Positions 54,527 through 63,287 of a DNA stretch of 64,000 nt are shown here, piece after piece. The stretch is from Azospirillum sp. TSO35-2 (GTDB lineage Bacteria; Pseudomonadota; Alphaproteobacteria; Azospirillales; Azospirillaceae). The notes beneath the pieces are model-generated. The model saw only the letters and a list, made by a program, of their open reading frames with translations. It was not told the origin of the DNA and did not search any database. The stretch's first letter is position 1; each line of letters begins with the position of its first letter. The DNA lies in assembly GCF_003116095.1 (NCBI RefSeq), contig NZ_LGRA01000021.1, positions 490,226 through 554,225 on the forward strand, in the 5' to 3' direction. The translations under genes were made by a program, and so were the position numbers.

Positions 54527-55606
54527 ATGAGCGAACCGAGCAAGCCCCAGGGCCGCAAGTTCCAGCTTCCCGAACACCTGAAGGTTTACCAGAACGTCTG
54601 GGTGATCGTGGAGCAGGAGCGCGGCATCGTCCATTCCGTGTCGCTGGAACTGCTGGGCGAGGCCCGCAAGCTGGCCGACAAGCTGGGGGTGGAGGTGGGC
54701 GCCGTGGTGCTGGGCGCCGAGAGCCCCGACCTGAACCGCATCTGCGGCGACGCCATCAGCTATGGCGCTGACATCGTCTACAAGGTGACCGACCCGGCGC
54801 TGGCCGACTACCGCACCGATCCCTACTGCCGCGTCATGACCGAGGTGGTGAACACCCACAAGCCGGAGATCGTGCTGCTGGGCGCCACCACGCTGGGCCG
54901 CGACCTGGCGGGCGCCATCGCCACCACGCTGGCGACCGGCCTGACCGCCGACTGCACCGAGCTGGACATCTACGCCGACAACCGCTCGCTGGCCGCCACC
55001 CGGCCGACCTTCGGCGGCACGCTGCTCTGCACCATCCAGACCTTGGCCTACCGGCCGCAGATGGCCACGGTGCGCCCGCGCGTCATGGCGATGCCGGAGC
55101 GCGACGACGCCCGCAGCGGCCGCGTCGTCGAGATCAAGCCGGACCTTCGCGAAGAGGACATCGTCACCAAGGTCCTGAACTTCATCGCCGACCGCGAGCA
55201 GAACGAGGCGCAGCTGGCCTTCGCCGACATCATCGTGTCGGCCGGCAAGGGACTGGGCAAGGTCGAGAACATGAAGCTGGTGTTCGATCTGGCCAAGGTC
55301 CTGGGGGGCGAGGTCGGCGTGACCCGCCCGCTGGTCCAGGCCGGCTGGGCCACCAACGACCGTCAGGTCGGGCAGACCGGCAAGACGGTCCGCCCCAAGC
55401 TCTACATCGCCGCCGGCATCTCCGGCGCCATCCAGCACCGGGTGGGCATGGAGAAATCGGACCTGATCCTGGCGATCAACACCGATCCCAACGCGACGAT
55501 CTTCGACTTCGCCCATCTCGGGCTGGTCGGCGACGCGCTGAAGATCCTGCCGGCGCTGACCGATGCCTTCGGCCGCCGCCTCTCCGTCAACCGCATGGCC
55601 GGCTGA
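54527..55606 (+). CDS. fixB: Electron-transfer flavoprotein alpha-type subunit FixB
   Basis: A 359-residue flavoprotein partner of FixA. The FAD-binding C-terminal domain contains [48 protein letters not shown] and [13 protein letters not shown], all standard ETF-alpha motifs. Together FixAB splits electrons between quinone (through FixC) and ferredoxin. GGGAG precedes ATG 54527, 25 bases after fixA. Confidence 0.97.
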   Translation: MSEPSKPQGRKFQLPEHLKVYQNVWVIVEQERGIVHSVSLELLGEARKLADKLGVEVGAVVLGAESPDLNRICGDAISYGADIVYKVTDPALADYRTDPYCRVMTEVVNTHKPEIVLLGATTLGRDLAGAIATTLATGLTADCTELDIYADNRSLAATRPTFGGTLLCTIQTLAYRPQMATVRPRVMAMPERDDARSGRVVEIKPDLREEDIVTKVLNFIADREQNEAQLAFADIIVSAGKGLGKVENMKLVFDLAKVLGGEVGVTRPLVQAGWATNDRQVGQTGKTVRPKLYIAAGISGAIQHRVGMEKSDLILAINTDPNATIFDFAHLGLVGDALKILPALTDAFGRRLSVNRMAG

Positions 55607-55634
55607 CCGCCGGACGAGAAAGGAGCCTGTCGAC

Positions 55635-56936
55635 ATGGTCGAAAAGTTCGACGCCATCGTCATCGGTGCCGGTCCGTCCGGCAACGCCGCAACCTACACG
55701 CTGGCCAAGCAGGGACTGAAGGTCCTGCAGCTTGAGCGCGGCGAATATCCCGGCGCCAAGAACGTCCAGGGCGGCATCATGTATTCGCATGAGCTGGAAA
55801 AGATCATCCCGGACTTCCGCGAGGACTGCCCGACCGAGCGCCACATCATCGAACAACGCGTCTGGCTGCTGGGCGACGACAATTACGTCGGCACCAACTA
55901 CCGCTCGGAAGCCTTCAACACCGACAAGCCGAACCGCTACACCATCATCCGCGCCAACATCGACAAATGGTGGGGCGAGCGGATCCGCAAGGTCGGCGGC
56001 CTGCAGATCTGCGAAACCACGGTGACCGAGCTGATCCGCGACGCGTCGGGCAAGGTGACCGGCGTGCGCACCGACCGCGAGGGCGGCGAGATCCACGCCG
56101 ACGTCGTCATCATGGCCGACGGCGTCAACGCCCTGCTGGCCAAGCGCGCCGGCCTGCAGACCGAAGCGGCGCCGGAGAATGTGGCGCTGGCCGTCAAGGA
56201 AATCCTCTTCATCGATCCGGAGCTGATCCAGCAGCGCTTCGGCATCAAGGAGGACGAAGGCGTCGTCATCGAGATCATGGGCAAGGTGACGAAGGGGATG
56301 TGCGGCACCGCCTTCCTCTACACCAACAAGGAATCGCTGACGATCGGCATCGGCTGCCTGATCTCCGACTTCAAGAACGGCGACTGCCCGCCCTACAAGA
56401 TGCTGGAGGACCTGAAGAAACACCCGGTCATCCGGCCGCTGATCGAAGGCGCCGAGATGAAGGAATACGCCGCCCACATGATCCCGGAAGGCGGCTACAA
56501 GGCGATCCCGCAGCTCTACGGCGACGGCTGGATGGTGGTCGGCGACGCCGCCCACTTCAACAACGCGGCCCACCGCGAGGGCTCCAACCTCGCCATGGCC
56601 TCGGGCCGGATGGCGGCGGAGACGGTGCTGGAGCTGAAGGCGGCCGGCAAGCCGTTCAGCGCCGGCAACCTCGCTGCCTACAAGACGAAGCTGGACGACA
56701 GTTTCATCATCAAGGACCTGAAGAAGTACCGCGAGCTGCCCGGCATCATGCACGGCAACAAGCAATTCTTCGGCGCCTACCCCGACGAGATCACGGCGGC
56801 GGCGCACAACTGGTTCACCGTCGACAGCGTCGACAAGAAGACGAAGGAGAAGGCGATCATGAAGGCCTTCGTCAAGCGCCGCTCGGTGATGGGTCTGGTC
56901 GGTGACGCAATCAAGCTGGTGAGGGCCGTGCGATGA
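55635..56936 (+). CDS. fixC: FixC flavoprotein (ETF-quinone oxidoreductase-like)
   Basis: A 433-residue flavoprotein resembling ETF-ubiquinone oxidoreductase. The N-terminal AIVIGAGPSGNAATYTLAKQG binds FAD; GGWMVVGDAAHF-type segment (GDGWMVVGDAAHFNNAAHREG) is the second FAD motif. It passes electrons from FixAB to the quinone pool at the cytoplasmic membrane. AAAGGAG precedes ATG 55635. Its stop overlaps the fixX start (ATGA). Confidence 0.97.
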   Translation: MVEKFDAIVIGAGPSGNAATYTLAKQGLKVLQLERGEYPGAKNVQGGIMYSHELEKIIPDFREDCPTERHIIEQRVWLLGDDNYVGTNYRSEAFNTDKPNRYTIIRANIDKWWGERIRKVGGLQICETTVTELIRDASGKVTGVRTDREGGEIHADVVIMADGVNALLAKRAGLQTEAAPENVALAVKEILFIDPELIQQRFGIKEDEGVVIEIMGKVTKGMCGTAFLYTNKESLTIGIGCLISDFKNGDCPPYKMLEDLKKHPVIRPLIEGAEMKEYAAHMIPEGGYKAIPQLYGDGWMVVGDAAHFNNAAHREGSNLAMASGRMAAETVLELKAAGKPFSAGNLAAYKTKLDDSFIIKDLKKYRELPGIMHGNKQFFGAYPDEITAAAHNWFTVDSVDKKTKEKAIMKAFVKRRSVMGLVGDAIKLVRAVR

Positions 56937-57226
56937 GCATCATGGTGAAGGTCGAAGAGAAGCTCTATCAGAACCGCTACATCGTCGATGAGAGCCGTCC
57001 GCACATCCAGATCAAGAGCGAGGAGGTGTGCCAGAGCTGCGACCGGCAGGCCTGCACCTTCTGCTGCCCGGCGGCCTGCTACAGCAAGAACGAAACCGGC
57101 GGCGTGACGCTGGTGACCGACGGCTGCCTGGAATGCGGCACCTGCCGCGTGGTCTGCCAGGACAAAGGCAACATCGCCTGGGACTACCCGCGCGGCGGCT
57201 ACGGCATCAGCTACAAGTTCGGCTGA
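56933..57226 (+). CDS. fixX: Ferredoxin-like protein FixX
   Basis: A 97-residue Fe-S protein and last subunit of the FixABCX complex. Cysteines occur in CQSCDRQACTFCCPAACY and GCLECGTCRVVC, the latter a typical 4Fe-4S binding loop. FixX is thought to work with FixC in electron transfer. It overlaps fixC by four bases and is followed by a strong terminator. Confidence 0.97.
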   Translation: MSIMVKVEEKLYQNRYIVDESRPHIQIKSEEVCQSCDRQACTFCCPAACYSKNETGGVTLVTDGCLECGTCRVVCQDKGNIAWDYPRGGYGISYKFG

Positions 57227-57255
57227 TCGTTTCCATCGTCGCCGCCAGCCTCCAA

Positions 57256-57296
57256 CGGCCTCCGCGCGGCAACGCGCGGGGGCCGCTTTGTTTTTG
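57256..57296 (+). terminator. Intrinsic terminator of fixABCX
   Basis: A 13-base stem (57256-57268 with 57273-57285, core GCGCG) closes on a GCAA tetraloop and is followed by CTTTGTTTTT. Confidence 0.92.
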
Positions 57297-57333
57297 GGAA
57301 GGGCCGGGGAGGGGGGCTCGTGCGAGCGCTCCG

Positions 57334-57747
57334 CTAGTCCCGACCCCGTTCCAGCACTCCCACCGCATGGTCCAGCGCCCGTTGCAGCTCGGCCGGGAAG
57401 TAGGGTTTGCGAACGAAGCCGAAGGGTTCGCAGTCGTCGGCGCGGTGGCGGGTCGTCGGGTCGGCGAAGGCGGAGGTGAAGATGCAACGGATGCCGGTGC
57501 GGGCGCGAATCTCCGCGGCGGCCTCGATCCCGTCACGTTGGCCGAGCAGGCGGATGTCCATCATGACGATGTCCGGCCGCAGCCGCACCGCCGCCTCGAT
57601 CGCCGCCTCGGCGTTGTCGGCGGTCCCGCAGACGGCGAAGCCCAGCATGCCCAGAATCTCTTCCAGTGCCATGGCGGCGAGGCTTTCGTCTTCAACGATG
57701 AGGATGCGGATGGGCTGGTGGAGCGCAGGCGGAACGTTGGTCATCAT
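57334..57747 (-). CDS. Single-domain response regulator
   Basis: A 137-residue CheY-like receiver. ILIVEDESLAAMALEEIL holds the acidic pocket, DIVMMDIRL the phosphoacceptor aspartate (about residue 61), FTSAF the conserved threonine/serine and VRKPYFP the lysine. There is no output domain, so it acts through protein contact or as a phosphate relay. It is convergent with fixX and divergent from the 100-residue gene; no kinase is directly adjacent. The start may be either of two tandem ATGs (57747 or 57744). Confidence 0.9.
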   Translation of the reverse strand: MMTNVPPALHQPIRILIVEDESLAAMALEEILGMLGFAVCGTADNAEAAIEAAVRLRPDIVMMDIRLLGQRDGIEAAAEIRARTGIRCIFTSAFADPTTRHRADDCEPFGFVRKPYFPAELQRALDHAVGVLERGRD

Positions 57748-57826
57748 GATCGCTTATGAGCTGTCACAGGGATTCTACAGAAGCCCGGCAACGGACGAAC
57801 CCGAAAAACGCAGGGGTATGACCAAT

Positions 57827-57849
57827 GGGGAAGGTTCCCCTTGTTTTTA
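57827..57849 (+). terminator. Short hairpin with T-run, possible attenuator
   Basis: GGGGA (57827-57831) pairs with TCCCC (57836-57840) around AGGT, followed by TTGTTTTTA. It stands 120 bases before the 100-residue ORF and could attenuate its transcript; the stem is short. Confidence 0.35.
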
Positions 57850-57968
57850 CCGGGGGATGCGCACCATCTCAGGTTCATAGGTGTTTTCCGGACCAAGTGC
57901 GCACGGCGCCGCTCCTCCCTTCGTGGGTTTCGGGCGCGGCCGTGCCCTTCCCCATGAGGAGACCGGCG

Positions 57969-58271
57969 ATGGATCTGCGCGTGTGCTTTGAGAACAAGGA
58001 AAGCGTCAACGTCAACGACGCGGCGATGATGAAGCATTACACCAAGAGCTATCTGGCCGATTTCGATCCCGAATGGGCCGGATTCATCATGCTGCCGCAC
58101 GACGAGACCAAGCGCGCGACGATGGAACCGGCTTGGCAGGTCCTGATTCGCGACGCCACGGCACGGACCGAGCAGGAATTGCTGCGCTACATCGACGAAA
58201 ACCCGATGGCGGCCTACCACGTCCACGTCTACCGCCGCGACGACGGCCGCAACGAGAACAAGATTCACTGA
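57969..58271 (+). CDS. Hypothetical protein in the nif/fix block
   Basis: A 100-residue protein of no family I can name. It starts MDLRVCFENKESVNVND and contains EWAGFIMLPHDETKRATMEPAWQVLIRD, with a helical middle and no signal peptide, predicting a small soluble protein. GAGGAG sits before ATG 57969. Position between fixX and nifW, convergent with nifW and sharing its terminator region, suggests but does not show a role in nitrogen fixation. No NifA site of TGT-N10-ACA form is visible upstream. Confidence 0.7.
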   Translation: MDLRVCFENKESVNVNDAAMMKHYTKSYLADFDPEWAGFIMLPHDETKRATMEPAWQVLIRDATARTEQELLRYIDENPMAAYHVHVYRRDDGRNENKIH

Positions 58272-58290
58272 CGCTGCCGTGCCGATGACG

Positions 58291-58320
58291 AAGGGGGCAC
58301 CGTTGCGGCGCCCCCTTTCG
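58291..58320. terminator. Bidirectional terminator between the 100-residue ORF and nifW
   Basis: AAGGGGGC (58291-58298) pairs with GCCCCCTT (58310-58317), with As before and Ts after, so it can serve both convergent transcripts. Confidence 0.8.
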
Positions 58321-58346
58321 CATGCGTGGCTCCGGCTTGCCCGGCC

Positions 58347-58682
58347 TCAGCCGACCGGAGTGCCCAGCAGGCTGTCGAGCGACACGAAGCGGTCGGCCAT
58401 CTTGCGCGCCTCCTCCTTGTGGACCTTGAAGGTCTTTTCGGCGATGGCGTTGGAGACGACGAAGTCCTGGTACGCCCGCTCCAGATGGACGCGGTAGCGG
58501 GCGGCGGTGCCTTCGTCGTCCAGCCCCTCGATGCCGCCGTCGGCCGACAGATAGTCGTGGAAGCGCTGCAGGATGTGCAGGCGGTTCACGTTCACCACGC
58601 GCTGGTCGTAGGTGACGTGGAAATAGCGCAGGAAGTCTTCCGCGGTTTCCAGATCGTCGAGGTCGTCGGTGAAATCGCTCAT
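58347..58682 (-). CDS. nifW: Nitrogenase-stabilizing/protective protein NifW
   Basis: A 111-residue acidic cytosolic protein. LETAEDFLRYFHVTYDQRVVNVNRLHILQRFHDYL is the conserved NifW core, followed by YRVHLERAYQDFVVSNAIAEKTFKVHKEE. NifW associates with the MoFe protein and is needed for full activity in air. GAGGAG lies nine bases before ATG 58682, 13 bases after the cysE stop; it is the last gene of the nifUSV operon. Confidence 0.95.
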   Translation of the reverse strand: MSDFTDDLDDLETAEDFLRYFHVTYDQRVVNVNRLHILQRFHDYLSADGGIEGLDDEGTAARYRVHLERAYQDFVVSNAIAEKTFKVHKEEARKMADRFVSLDSLLGTPVG

Positions 58683-58695
58683 CGTCGAAGACTCC

Positions 58696-59598
58696 TCACG
58701 CGTGCTGCTGGGTGGATGGGGATGGGCCGCAGCCCTCCTGGTCGCAGATGTTGCCGCAGGAGTCGCAGGCGACGCCGTCCAGGTGGATGTCGCTCAGCCG
58801 GAGGTTCGACAGCCGGACCTCGGCGGCGCCGGCCGCACCGGCCGCCCGCTCGGCGGTGGTGTGGGCCTCCAGCCGGGCTTCGATGCGGTTGATGTGGTCG
58901 ATCAGGCAGGCGATCGCCTTGCCGACCGGGTCCGGCATCAGGTGATGCTCCAGGTCGATGCCGTGGTCGCCGAGCGGACGCTGGCCGAGCGGACGCTGGG
59001 TCTCCGGCCGCACCACCCGGCCGGGGATGCCGACCACCGTCATGCCGGCCGGGACGCCCTTGGTCACCACCGAATTGGCGCCGACGCGGGCGTTGCTGCC
59101 CACCGTGATCGGCCCCAGGATCTTGGCACCGGCCCCGACCAGCACGCCGTCCATCAGCGTCGGGTGGCGCTTGCCCTTGGTCCAGGAGGTGCCGCCCAGC
59201 GTCACCCCATGATAGAGCGTCACGTCGTCGCCGACCTCGGCCGTCTCGCCGATGACGACGCCGGCGCCGTGGTCGATGAAGAAGCGGCGGCCGATGGTGG
59301 CGCCGGGGTGGATGTCGATGTTGGTCAGCGCCCGGGCCAGATAGGACAGGAACCGCGCTGGCCAGCGCAGCCCCCGCCGCCACGCCGCGTTGGCGACGCG
59401 GTGCATCACCAGCGCGTGAATGCCGGGGTAGCAGGTCAGCACGTCGACGACGTTGCGCGCCGCCGGGTCGCGGTCGAACACGCAGGCGACGTCCTCGCGC
59501 AGCAGGGCGACAATGCCGATGCCGCCGCCGGTGGCGCTCCCCGGGTCGCTCATCGCGCCGGTGCCGGTGTGGTGCGGATCGTCGTCGATGGCGGCCAT
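58696..59598 (-). CDS. cysE: Serine O-acetyltransferase in the nif operon
   Basis: A 300-residue enzyme that acetylates serine, the step before cysteine synthesis; a nif-linked copy raises cysteine for NifS. The left-handed beta-helix hexapeptide repeats are visible, with [42 protein letters not shown] and [20 protein letters not shown] six bases before ATG 59598 supports the start. Oddities: a perfect 15-bp tandem duplication gives [10 protein letters not shown], and the C terminus carries five cysteines (CDSCGNIC, then QEGC), which could bind metal. Confidence 0.95.
   Translation of the reverse strand: MAAIDDDPHHTGTGAMSDPGSATGGGIGIVALLREDVACVFDRDPAARNVVDVLTCYPGIHALVMHRVANAAWRRGLRWPARFLSYLARALTNIDIHPGATIGRRFFIDHGAGVVIGETAEVGDDVTLYHGVTLGGTSWTKGKRHPTLMDGVLVGAGAKILGPITVGSNARVGANSVVTKGVPAGMTVVGIPGRVVRPETQRPLGQRPLGDHGIDLEHHLMPDPVGKAIACLIDHINRIEARLEAHTTAERAAGAAGAAEVRLSNLRLSDIHLDGVACDSCGNICDQEGCGPSPSTQQHA
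58969..58998. repeat. 15-bp perfect tandem duplication inside cysE
   Basis: GCCGAGCGGACGCTG occurs twice in direct succession (58969-58983, 58984-58998), duplicating five codons. It keeps the frame. Confidence 0.9.
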
Positions 59599-59632
59599 GC
59601 GTCACTCCTCACGATCGGGGCGTCGGCGTCGG

Positions 59633-60766
59633 TCATGCGGTGACCCGTGCGGCGGCGTCGAGGAAATCGCGCAGCTCCTCAGGGGTCGGCGGCCGCTTGG
59701 CGCGGGTGGCCAGGGCGCGGACGCGGGGCAGCACCGAGTGCGCCATGGCGTCGTCGCAGGCGATGCCCAGCCCCTGGTAGGCCAGCTTGACCGCCGCGGT
59801 GCCGGAATGCTTGCCCAGCACGATGCGGTGCTCGCGCCCGACCTCGGCCGGGTCGAAATTCTGGTAGGTGGCGCGGTCGCGCAGCAGGCCGTCGACGTGG
59901 ATGCCGGCCTCGTGGGTGAAGACGGCGGCGCCGACGATCGACTTGTTGACCGCGACCGGCCGGTTCGACGCCCGCTCCACCAGGTCGGAAATGGTGCCGA
60001 GCGACCGCGTCTCCACGCCGGTGTCGATGTGGTAGAGGTGCTTCAGCGAGACGACCACCTCTTCCAGCGGCGCGTTGCCGGCGCGCTCGCCCAGCCCGTT
60101 GACCGTGGTGTTGACGTGGGTGGCGCCGCCCAGCACGGCGGCCAGCGAGTTGGCGTTGGCAAGGCCCAAATCGTCGTGGGCGTGGATCTCGATCTCCAGG
60201 TCGGTGGCCCGGCGCAGCCGTTCGATGCAGGCGCGCGTCTGGAACGGGTCGAGCACGCCCAGCGTGTCGGCGAAGCGGAAGCGGCGGGCGCCGGCGTCCT
60301 GCGCCACCGTGGCGGCGGCGATCAGGAAATCCATGTCGGCGCGCGACGAATCCTCGCCGCCGACGCTGACCTCCAGCCCATGGTCGCGCGCCTGCTTCAC
60401 CCGGCGCTCGATCTCCGCCAGCGCCCAGGCGCGGCTGCGCTTCAGCTTCCTGGTGATGTGGATGTCTGACACCGGCATCGACAAATTGACGAAGCCGACG
60501 TTGCAGGACAGCGCCGCCTTCAGGTCGGTGTCGTGCATGCGGCACCACACCATCAGCCGGCCCTTCAGCCCCAGCGCGGCCACGGCGCGGATGCCCTCGC
60601 GTTCCTCCTCGCCCATGGCGGGGATGCCGACCTCCTGCTCGGGCACGCCAGCGGTGTCGAGTGCGCGGGCGATGGCGATCTTCTCGTCGAGCGTGAAGGC
60701 GACGCCGGCGGTCTGCTCGCCGTCGCGCAGCGTGGTGTCGTTGATGGTGGCGAAGGGGGATGTCAT
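59633..60766 (-). CDS. nifV: Homocitrate synthase
   Basis: A 377-residue enzyme that condenses acetyl-CoA and 2-oxoglutarate to homocitrate, the organic ligand of FeMo-co. The alpha-IPMS/homocitrate synthase signatures INDTTLRDGEQTAGVAF and THVNTTVNGLGERAGNAPLEE are both present, with metal ligands in EIHAHDDLG and HEAGIHVDG. ATG 60766 (GGGAAGG upstream) gives the normal length. A 310-base gap containing a long inverted repeat separates it from nifS, whereas cysE follows after 34 bases. Confidence 0.97.
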   Translation of the reverse strand: MTSPFATINDTTLRDGEQTAGVAFTLDEKIAIARALDTAGVPEQEVGIPAMGEEEREGIRAVAALGLKGRLMVWCRMHDTDLKAALSCNVGFVNLSMPVSDIHITRKLKRSRAWALAEIERRVKQARDHGLEVSVGGEDSSRADMDFLIAAATVAQDAGARRFRFADTLGVLDPFQTRACIERLRRATDLEIEIHAHDDLGLANANSLAAVLGGATHVNTTVNGLGERAGNAPLEEVVVSLKHLYHIDTGVETRSLGTISDLVERASNRPVAVNKSIVGAAVFTHEAGIHVDGLLRDRATYQNFDPAEVGREHRIVLGKHSGTAAVKLAYQGLGIACDDAMAHSVLPRVRALATRAKRPPTPEELRDFLDAAARVTA

Positions 60767-60794
60767 GGGGCGACGCCTTCCCTGTGCAAGGTGC

Positions 60795-60966
60795 TGCCCC
60801 CTCCCCATCCCTCCCCCGCTTTCGCGGGAGAGGGGGTAGGAGCTTGGCGGGCGTTCGGCGGCAGTCCCCTCTCCCGCGTCAGCTCTCGCACAAAGCTTCG
60901 CTTTGTGCTGACGCGACAGGCGGACCATAGGTCCGCTGAGAGCGGGGGAGGGTTAGGGAGGGGGCA
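60795..60966. repeat. Long inverted repeat between nifS and nifV
   Basis: TGCCCCCTCCCCATCCCTCC (from 60795) is matched by the complement ending in GGTTAGGGAGGGGGCA at 60966, with an overall outer arm of about 26 bases. Inside are further hairpins, including GCACAAAGC-TTCG-CTTTGTGC (about 60891-60909) and GCGGACC-ATA-GGTCCGC (about 60920-60936). The unit resembles common intergenic repeats of azospirilla and can fold into a large structured RNA within the operon. Confidence 0.8.
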
Positions 60967-61076
60967 AGACCTGCCCCCATGGAAAGTGTCGCAGACCGGG
61001 CCGGGAACCCGCCCCGACGGGGTGTCGTCGGGCGGGGTGCCGGGACGGACCCCCGACCCGGCCTGCGATTCCGGTG

Positions 61077-62291
61077 TTACGAATAGACGGGTGCGAACTC
61101 TTTCGGCTTGGCCGCCCCCTGTTCCCAATAGGGCGACAGGGTGCGCAGCTTGGCGATGATGCCCGGCACCACGGCGATGACGTGGTCGATCTCGGCGTCG
61201 GTGGTGTCGCGCGACAGCGAGAAGCGGGTGGCGCCGTGCGCCGCCGTGTAGGGCACTCCCATGGCGCGCATCACGTGGCTCGGCTCCAGCGATCCCGAGG
61301 TGCAGGCCGATCCCGAGGACGCGGCGATGCCCTGCTCGTTCAGCAGCAGCAGGATGGCCTCGCCCTCGATGTACTCGAAGGCGATGTTGCAGGTGTTGGG
61401 CAGCCGGTTGTCCGGGTTGCCGGTGACGAAGCAGGCCGGCACGGCGGCGAGGATCGCCTGTTCCAGCCGGTCGCGCTGCGCCTTCACCCGCGTGTTCTCC
61501 TCGCCCATGTGGGTGAGCGCGAGGTGGGCGGCGGCACCCAGCCCGACGATGGCCGGCGCGTTCTCGGTCCCGGCGCGGCGCGAGCGTTCCTGGTGGCCGC
61601 CGCGCAGCATCGGGCGGAAGCGCAGGCCGCGCTTGACGTACAGCGCGCCGATGCCCTTGGGGGCGTGCAGCTTGTGGCCGGACAGCGACAGCATGTCGAC
61701 GGCGCTGTCGGCGAGCTTCATCGGGATCTTGCCGACCGCCTGGACGGCGTCGGTGTGGAAGACCGCGCCGACCGCCTTGGCCATTTGCGCCAGCTCCTCG
61801 ATCGGGAAGATCGTCCCGGTCTCGTTGTTGGCCCACATGATCGACACGATGGCGACCTGGTCCGACAGCGCCGCCCGGTAGGCGTCGATGTCGAGGTTGC
61901 CCTTGTTGTCCACCGGGATGCGATGGATTTTGTAGTCGCGCTTCTTCTCCAGATAATCGCAGAGCGCCAGCACGGCGGGGTGCTCGACCACGCTGGTGAC
62001 GATCTCGCGCTTCTTCGGGTAGGCCTCGATGATTGACAGGATCGCGGTGTTGTCGCTTTCCGTCCCGCCCGAGGTGAAGATGATCTCGCTGTCGTGCGCC
62101 GCGCCCAGCAGGGCCTGGACCTGCTTGCGCGCCCATTCGATCTTGCCGCCGACCGCGGCGCCGAAGGCGTGCATCGAGGACGGGTTGCCGAAATGCTCGG
62201 TGAAGAGCGGCAGCATCTCCGCCAGCACCTCGGGATCGACGCGGGTCGTGGCGTTGTTGTCGAGATAGACGCCGTTGTTCGGGATCGTCAT
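61077..62291 (-). CDS. nifS: Cysteine desulfurase NifS
   Basis: A 404-residue PLP enzyme that takes sulfur from cysteine and passes it to NifU for nitrogenase Fe-S clusters. Motifs: VYLDNNATTRVDPEV, GGTESDN, VVEHPAV, the PLP lysine in LSLSGHKLHAPKGIGA and the sulfur-carrying cysteine in SSGSACTSGSLEPSHV (about residue 327). AAGGAGGG precedes ATG 62291, 15 bases after nifU. Confidence 0.97.
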   Translation of the reverse strand: MTIPNNGVYLDNNATTRVDPEVLAEMLPLFTEHFGNPSSMHAFGAAVGGKIEWARKQVQALLGAAHDSEIIFTSGGTESDNTAILSIIEAYPKKREIVTSVVEHPAVLALCDYLEKKRDYKIHRIPVDNKGNLDIDAYRAALSDQVAIVSIMWANNETGTIFPIEELAQMAKAVGAVFHTDAVQAVGKIPMKLADSAVDMLSLSGHKLHAPKGIGALYVKRGLRFRPMLRGGHQERSRRAGTENAPAIVGLGAAAHLALTHMGEENTRVKAQRDRLEQAILAAVPACFVTGNPDNRLPNTCNIAFEYIEGEAILLLLNEQGIAASSGSACTSGSLEPSHVMRAMGVPYTAAHGATRFSLSRDTTDAEIDHVIAVVPGIIAKLRTLSPYWEQGAAKPKEFAPVYS

Positions 62292-62306
62292 GGCTCAGTC
62301 CCTCCT

Positions 62307-63230
62307 TCAGCCGGCGTGGGCGGGCATGAGGGAGGCCGGCTTGACGCGGACGAACTCGCCGAGCTTCTCGACCAGCTTCATCTGCACGCCCATCATCGTG
62401 CCGGCCGACTGCGAGCAGCCGGAGCAGGCGCCGGTCAGCCGGACGTAGATGTCCTTGCCGTCGATGTCGACCAGTTCCACGTCGCCGCCGTCGCGCTGGA
62501 TCTGCGGGCGCATCTCCTCGATCGCGCCCATGATCGCCTGCATGCGCTGCACGTTGGTCAGCTTGGGCGCGGCGGCCGGCTCCGGCTTGGCCGGCAGCGG
62601 CTTGATCGCGTCGAGGCCGACGGTGCCGGGGGTGTGCTTGGCGGCGGGCTTCAGCACGCCGGTCTTGGCCATCACCGCCTCCAGCACCTCCTCGATCTTC
62701 TCATGGCAGGTCTGGCAGGAGCCGCCGGCCTTGGTGTAGTGGGTGACTTCCTCCAGCGAGGTCAGGCCGTTGACGGTCACCGCCCGCTCGATCATCGCGG
62801 CGTCGATGCCGAAGCACTTGCAGATCAGCTCGCCTTCCTCGTGGTCGTCGACCCACTCCTCGCCCTTGTAGTTGGCGATGGCGGCGCGCAGCGCCTCGGC
62901 ACCCATGACCGAGCAGTGCATCTTCTCCGGCGGCAGGCCGCCCAGATACTCGGCGATGTCGCGGTTGGTCAGGGTCAGCGCCTCGTCCACCGTCTTGCCG
63001 ATGATCATCTCGGTCAGCGCCGAGGAGGAGGCGATGGCCGAGCCGCAGCCGAAGGTCTGGAACTTGGCGTCCTGGATGACCTGGGTGTCGGGATCGACCT
63101 TCAGCATCAGACGCAGCGCGTCGCCGCAGGTGATGGAGCCGACCTCGCCCACCGCGTTGGCGGTTTCCAGGACACCGGAATTCTTCGGGTTGAAGAAGTG
63201 TTCCTTGACCTTGTCGGTGTAGTTCCACAT
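62307..63230 (-). CDS. nifU: Fe-S cluster scaffold NifU
   Basis: A 307-residue three-domain scaffold. The N-terminal IscU-like domain (1-130) has cysteines in [21 protein letters not shown] and MHCSVMGAE; the central [2Fe-2S] domain (about 135-180) has ICKCFG and GGSCQTCHE; after a proline/alanine linker the C-terminal domain has [10 protein letters not shown]. It assembles clusters for NifH and NifDK. AAGGAAAGG precedes ATG 63230. Confidence 0.97.
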   Translation of the reverse strand: MWNYTDKVKEHFFNPKNSGVLETANAVGEVGSITCGDALRLMLKVDPDTQVIQDAKFQTFGCGSAIASSSALTEMIIGKTVDEALTLTNRDIAEYLGGLPPEKMHCSVMGAEALRAAIANYKGEEWVDDHEEGELICKCFGIDAAMIERAVTVNGLTSLEEVTHYTKAGGSCQTCHEKIEEVLEAVMAKTGVLKPAAKHTPGTVGLDAIKPLPAKPEPAAAPKLTNVQRMQAIMGAIEEMRPQIQRDGGDVELVDIDGKDIYVRLTGACSGCSQSAGTMMGVQMKLVEKLGEFVRVKPASLMPAHAG

Positions 63231-63287
63231 GTCGCTGCTGCCTTTCCTTGGGTGCGCGCCTTGGGAAGAATGCTGTGGGGTGAGCGT

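Noticed and set aside
50122..54558. Leftward upstream extension (to 1760 codons) of the BglII-type gene frame
   Set aside because: Only the last 281 codons show family motifs; the rest is antisense to the hybrid kinase and fixA.
60767..61076. Direct or interspaced repeats suggesting CRISPR
   Set aside because: The repeats are nested inverted arms without regular spacers; no array of evenly spaced identical units occurs anywhere in the window.
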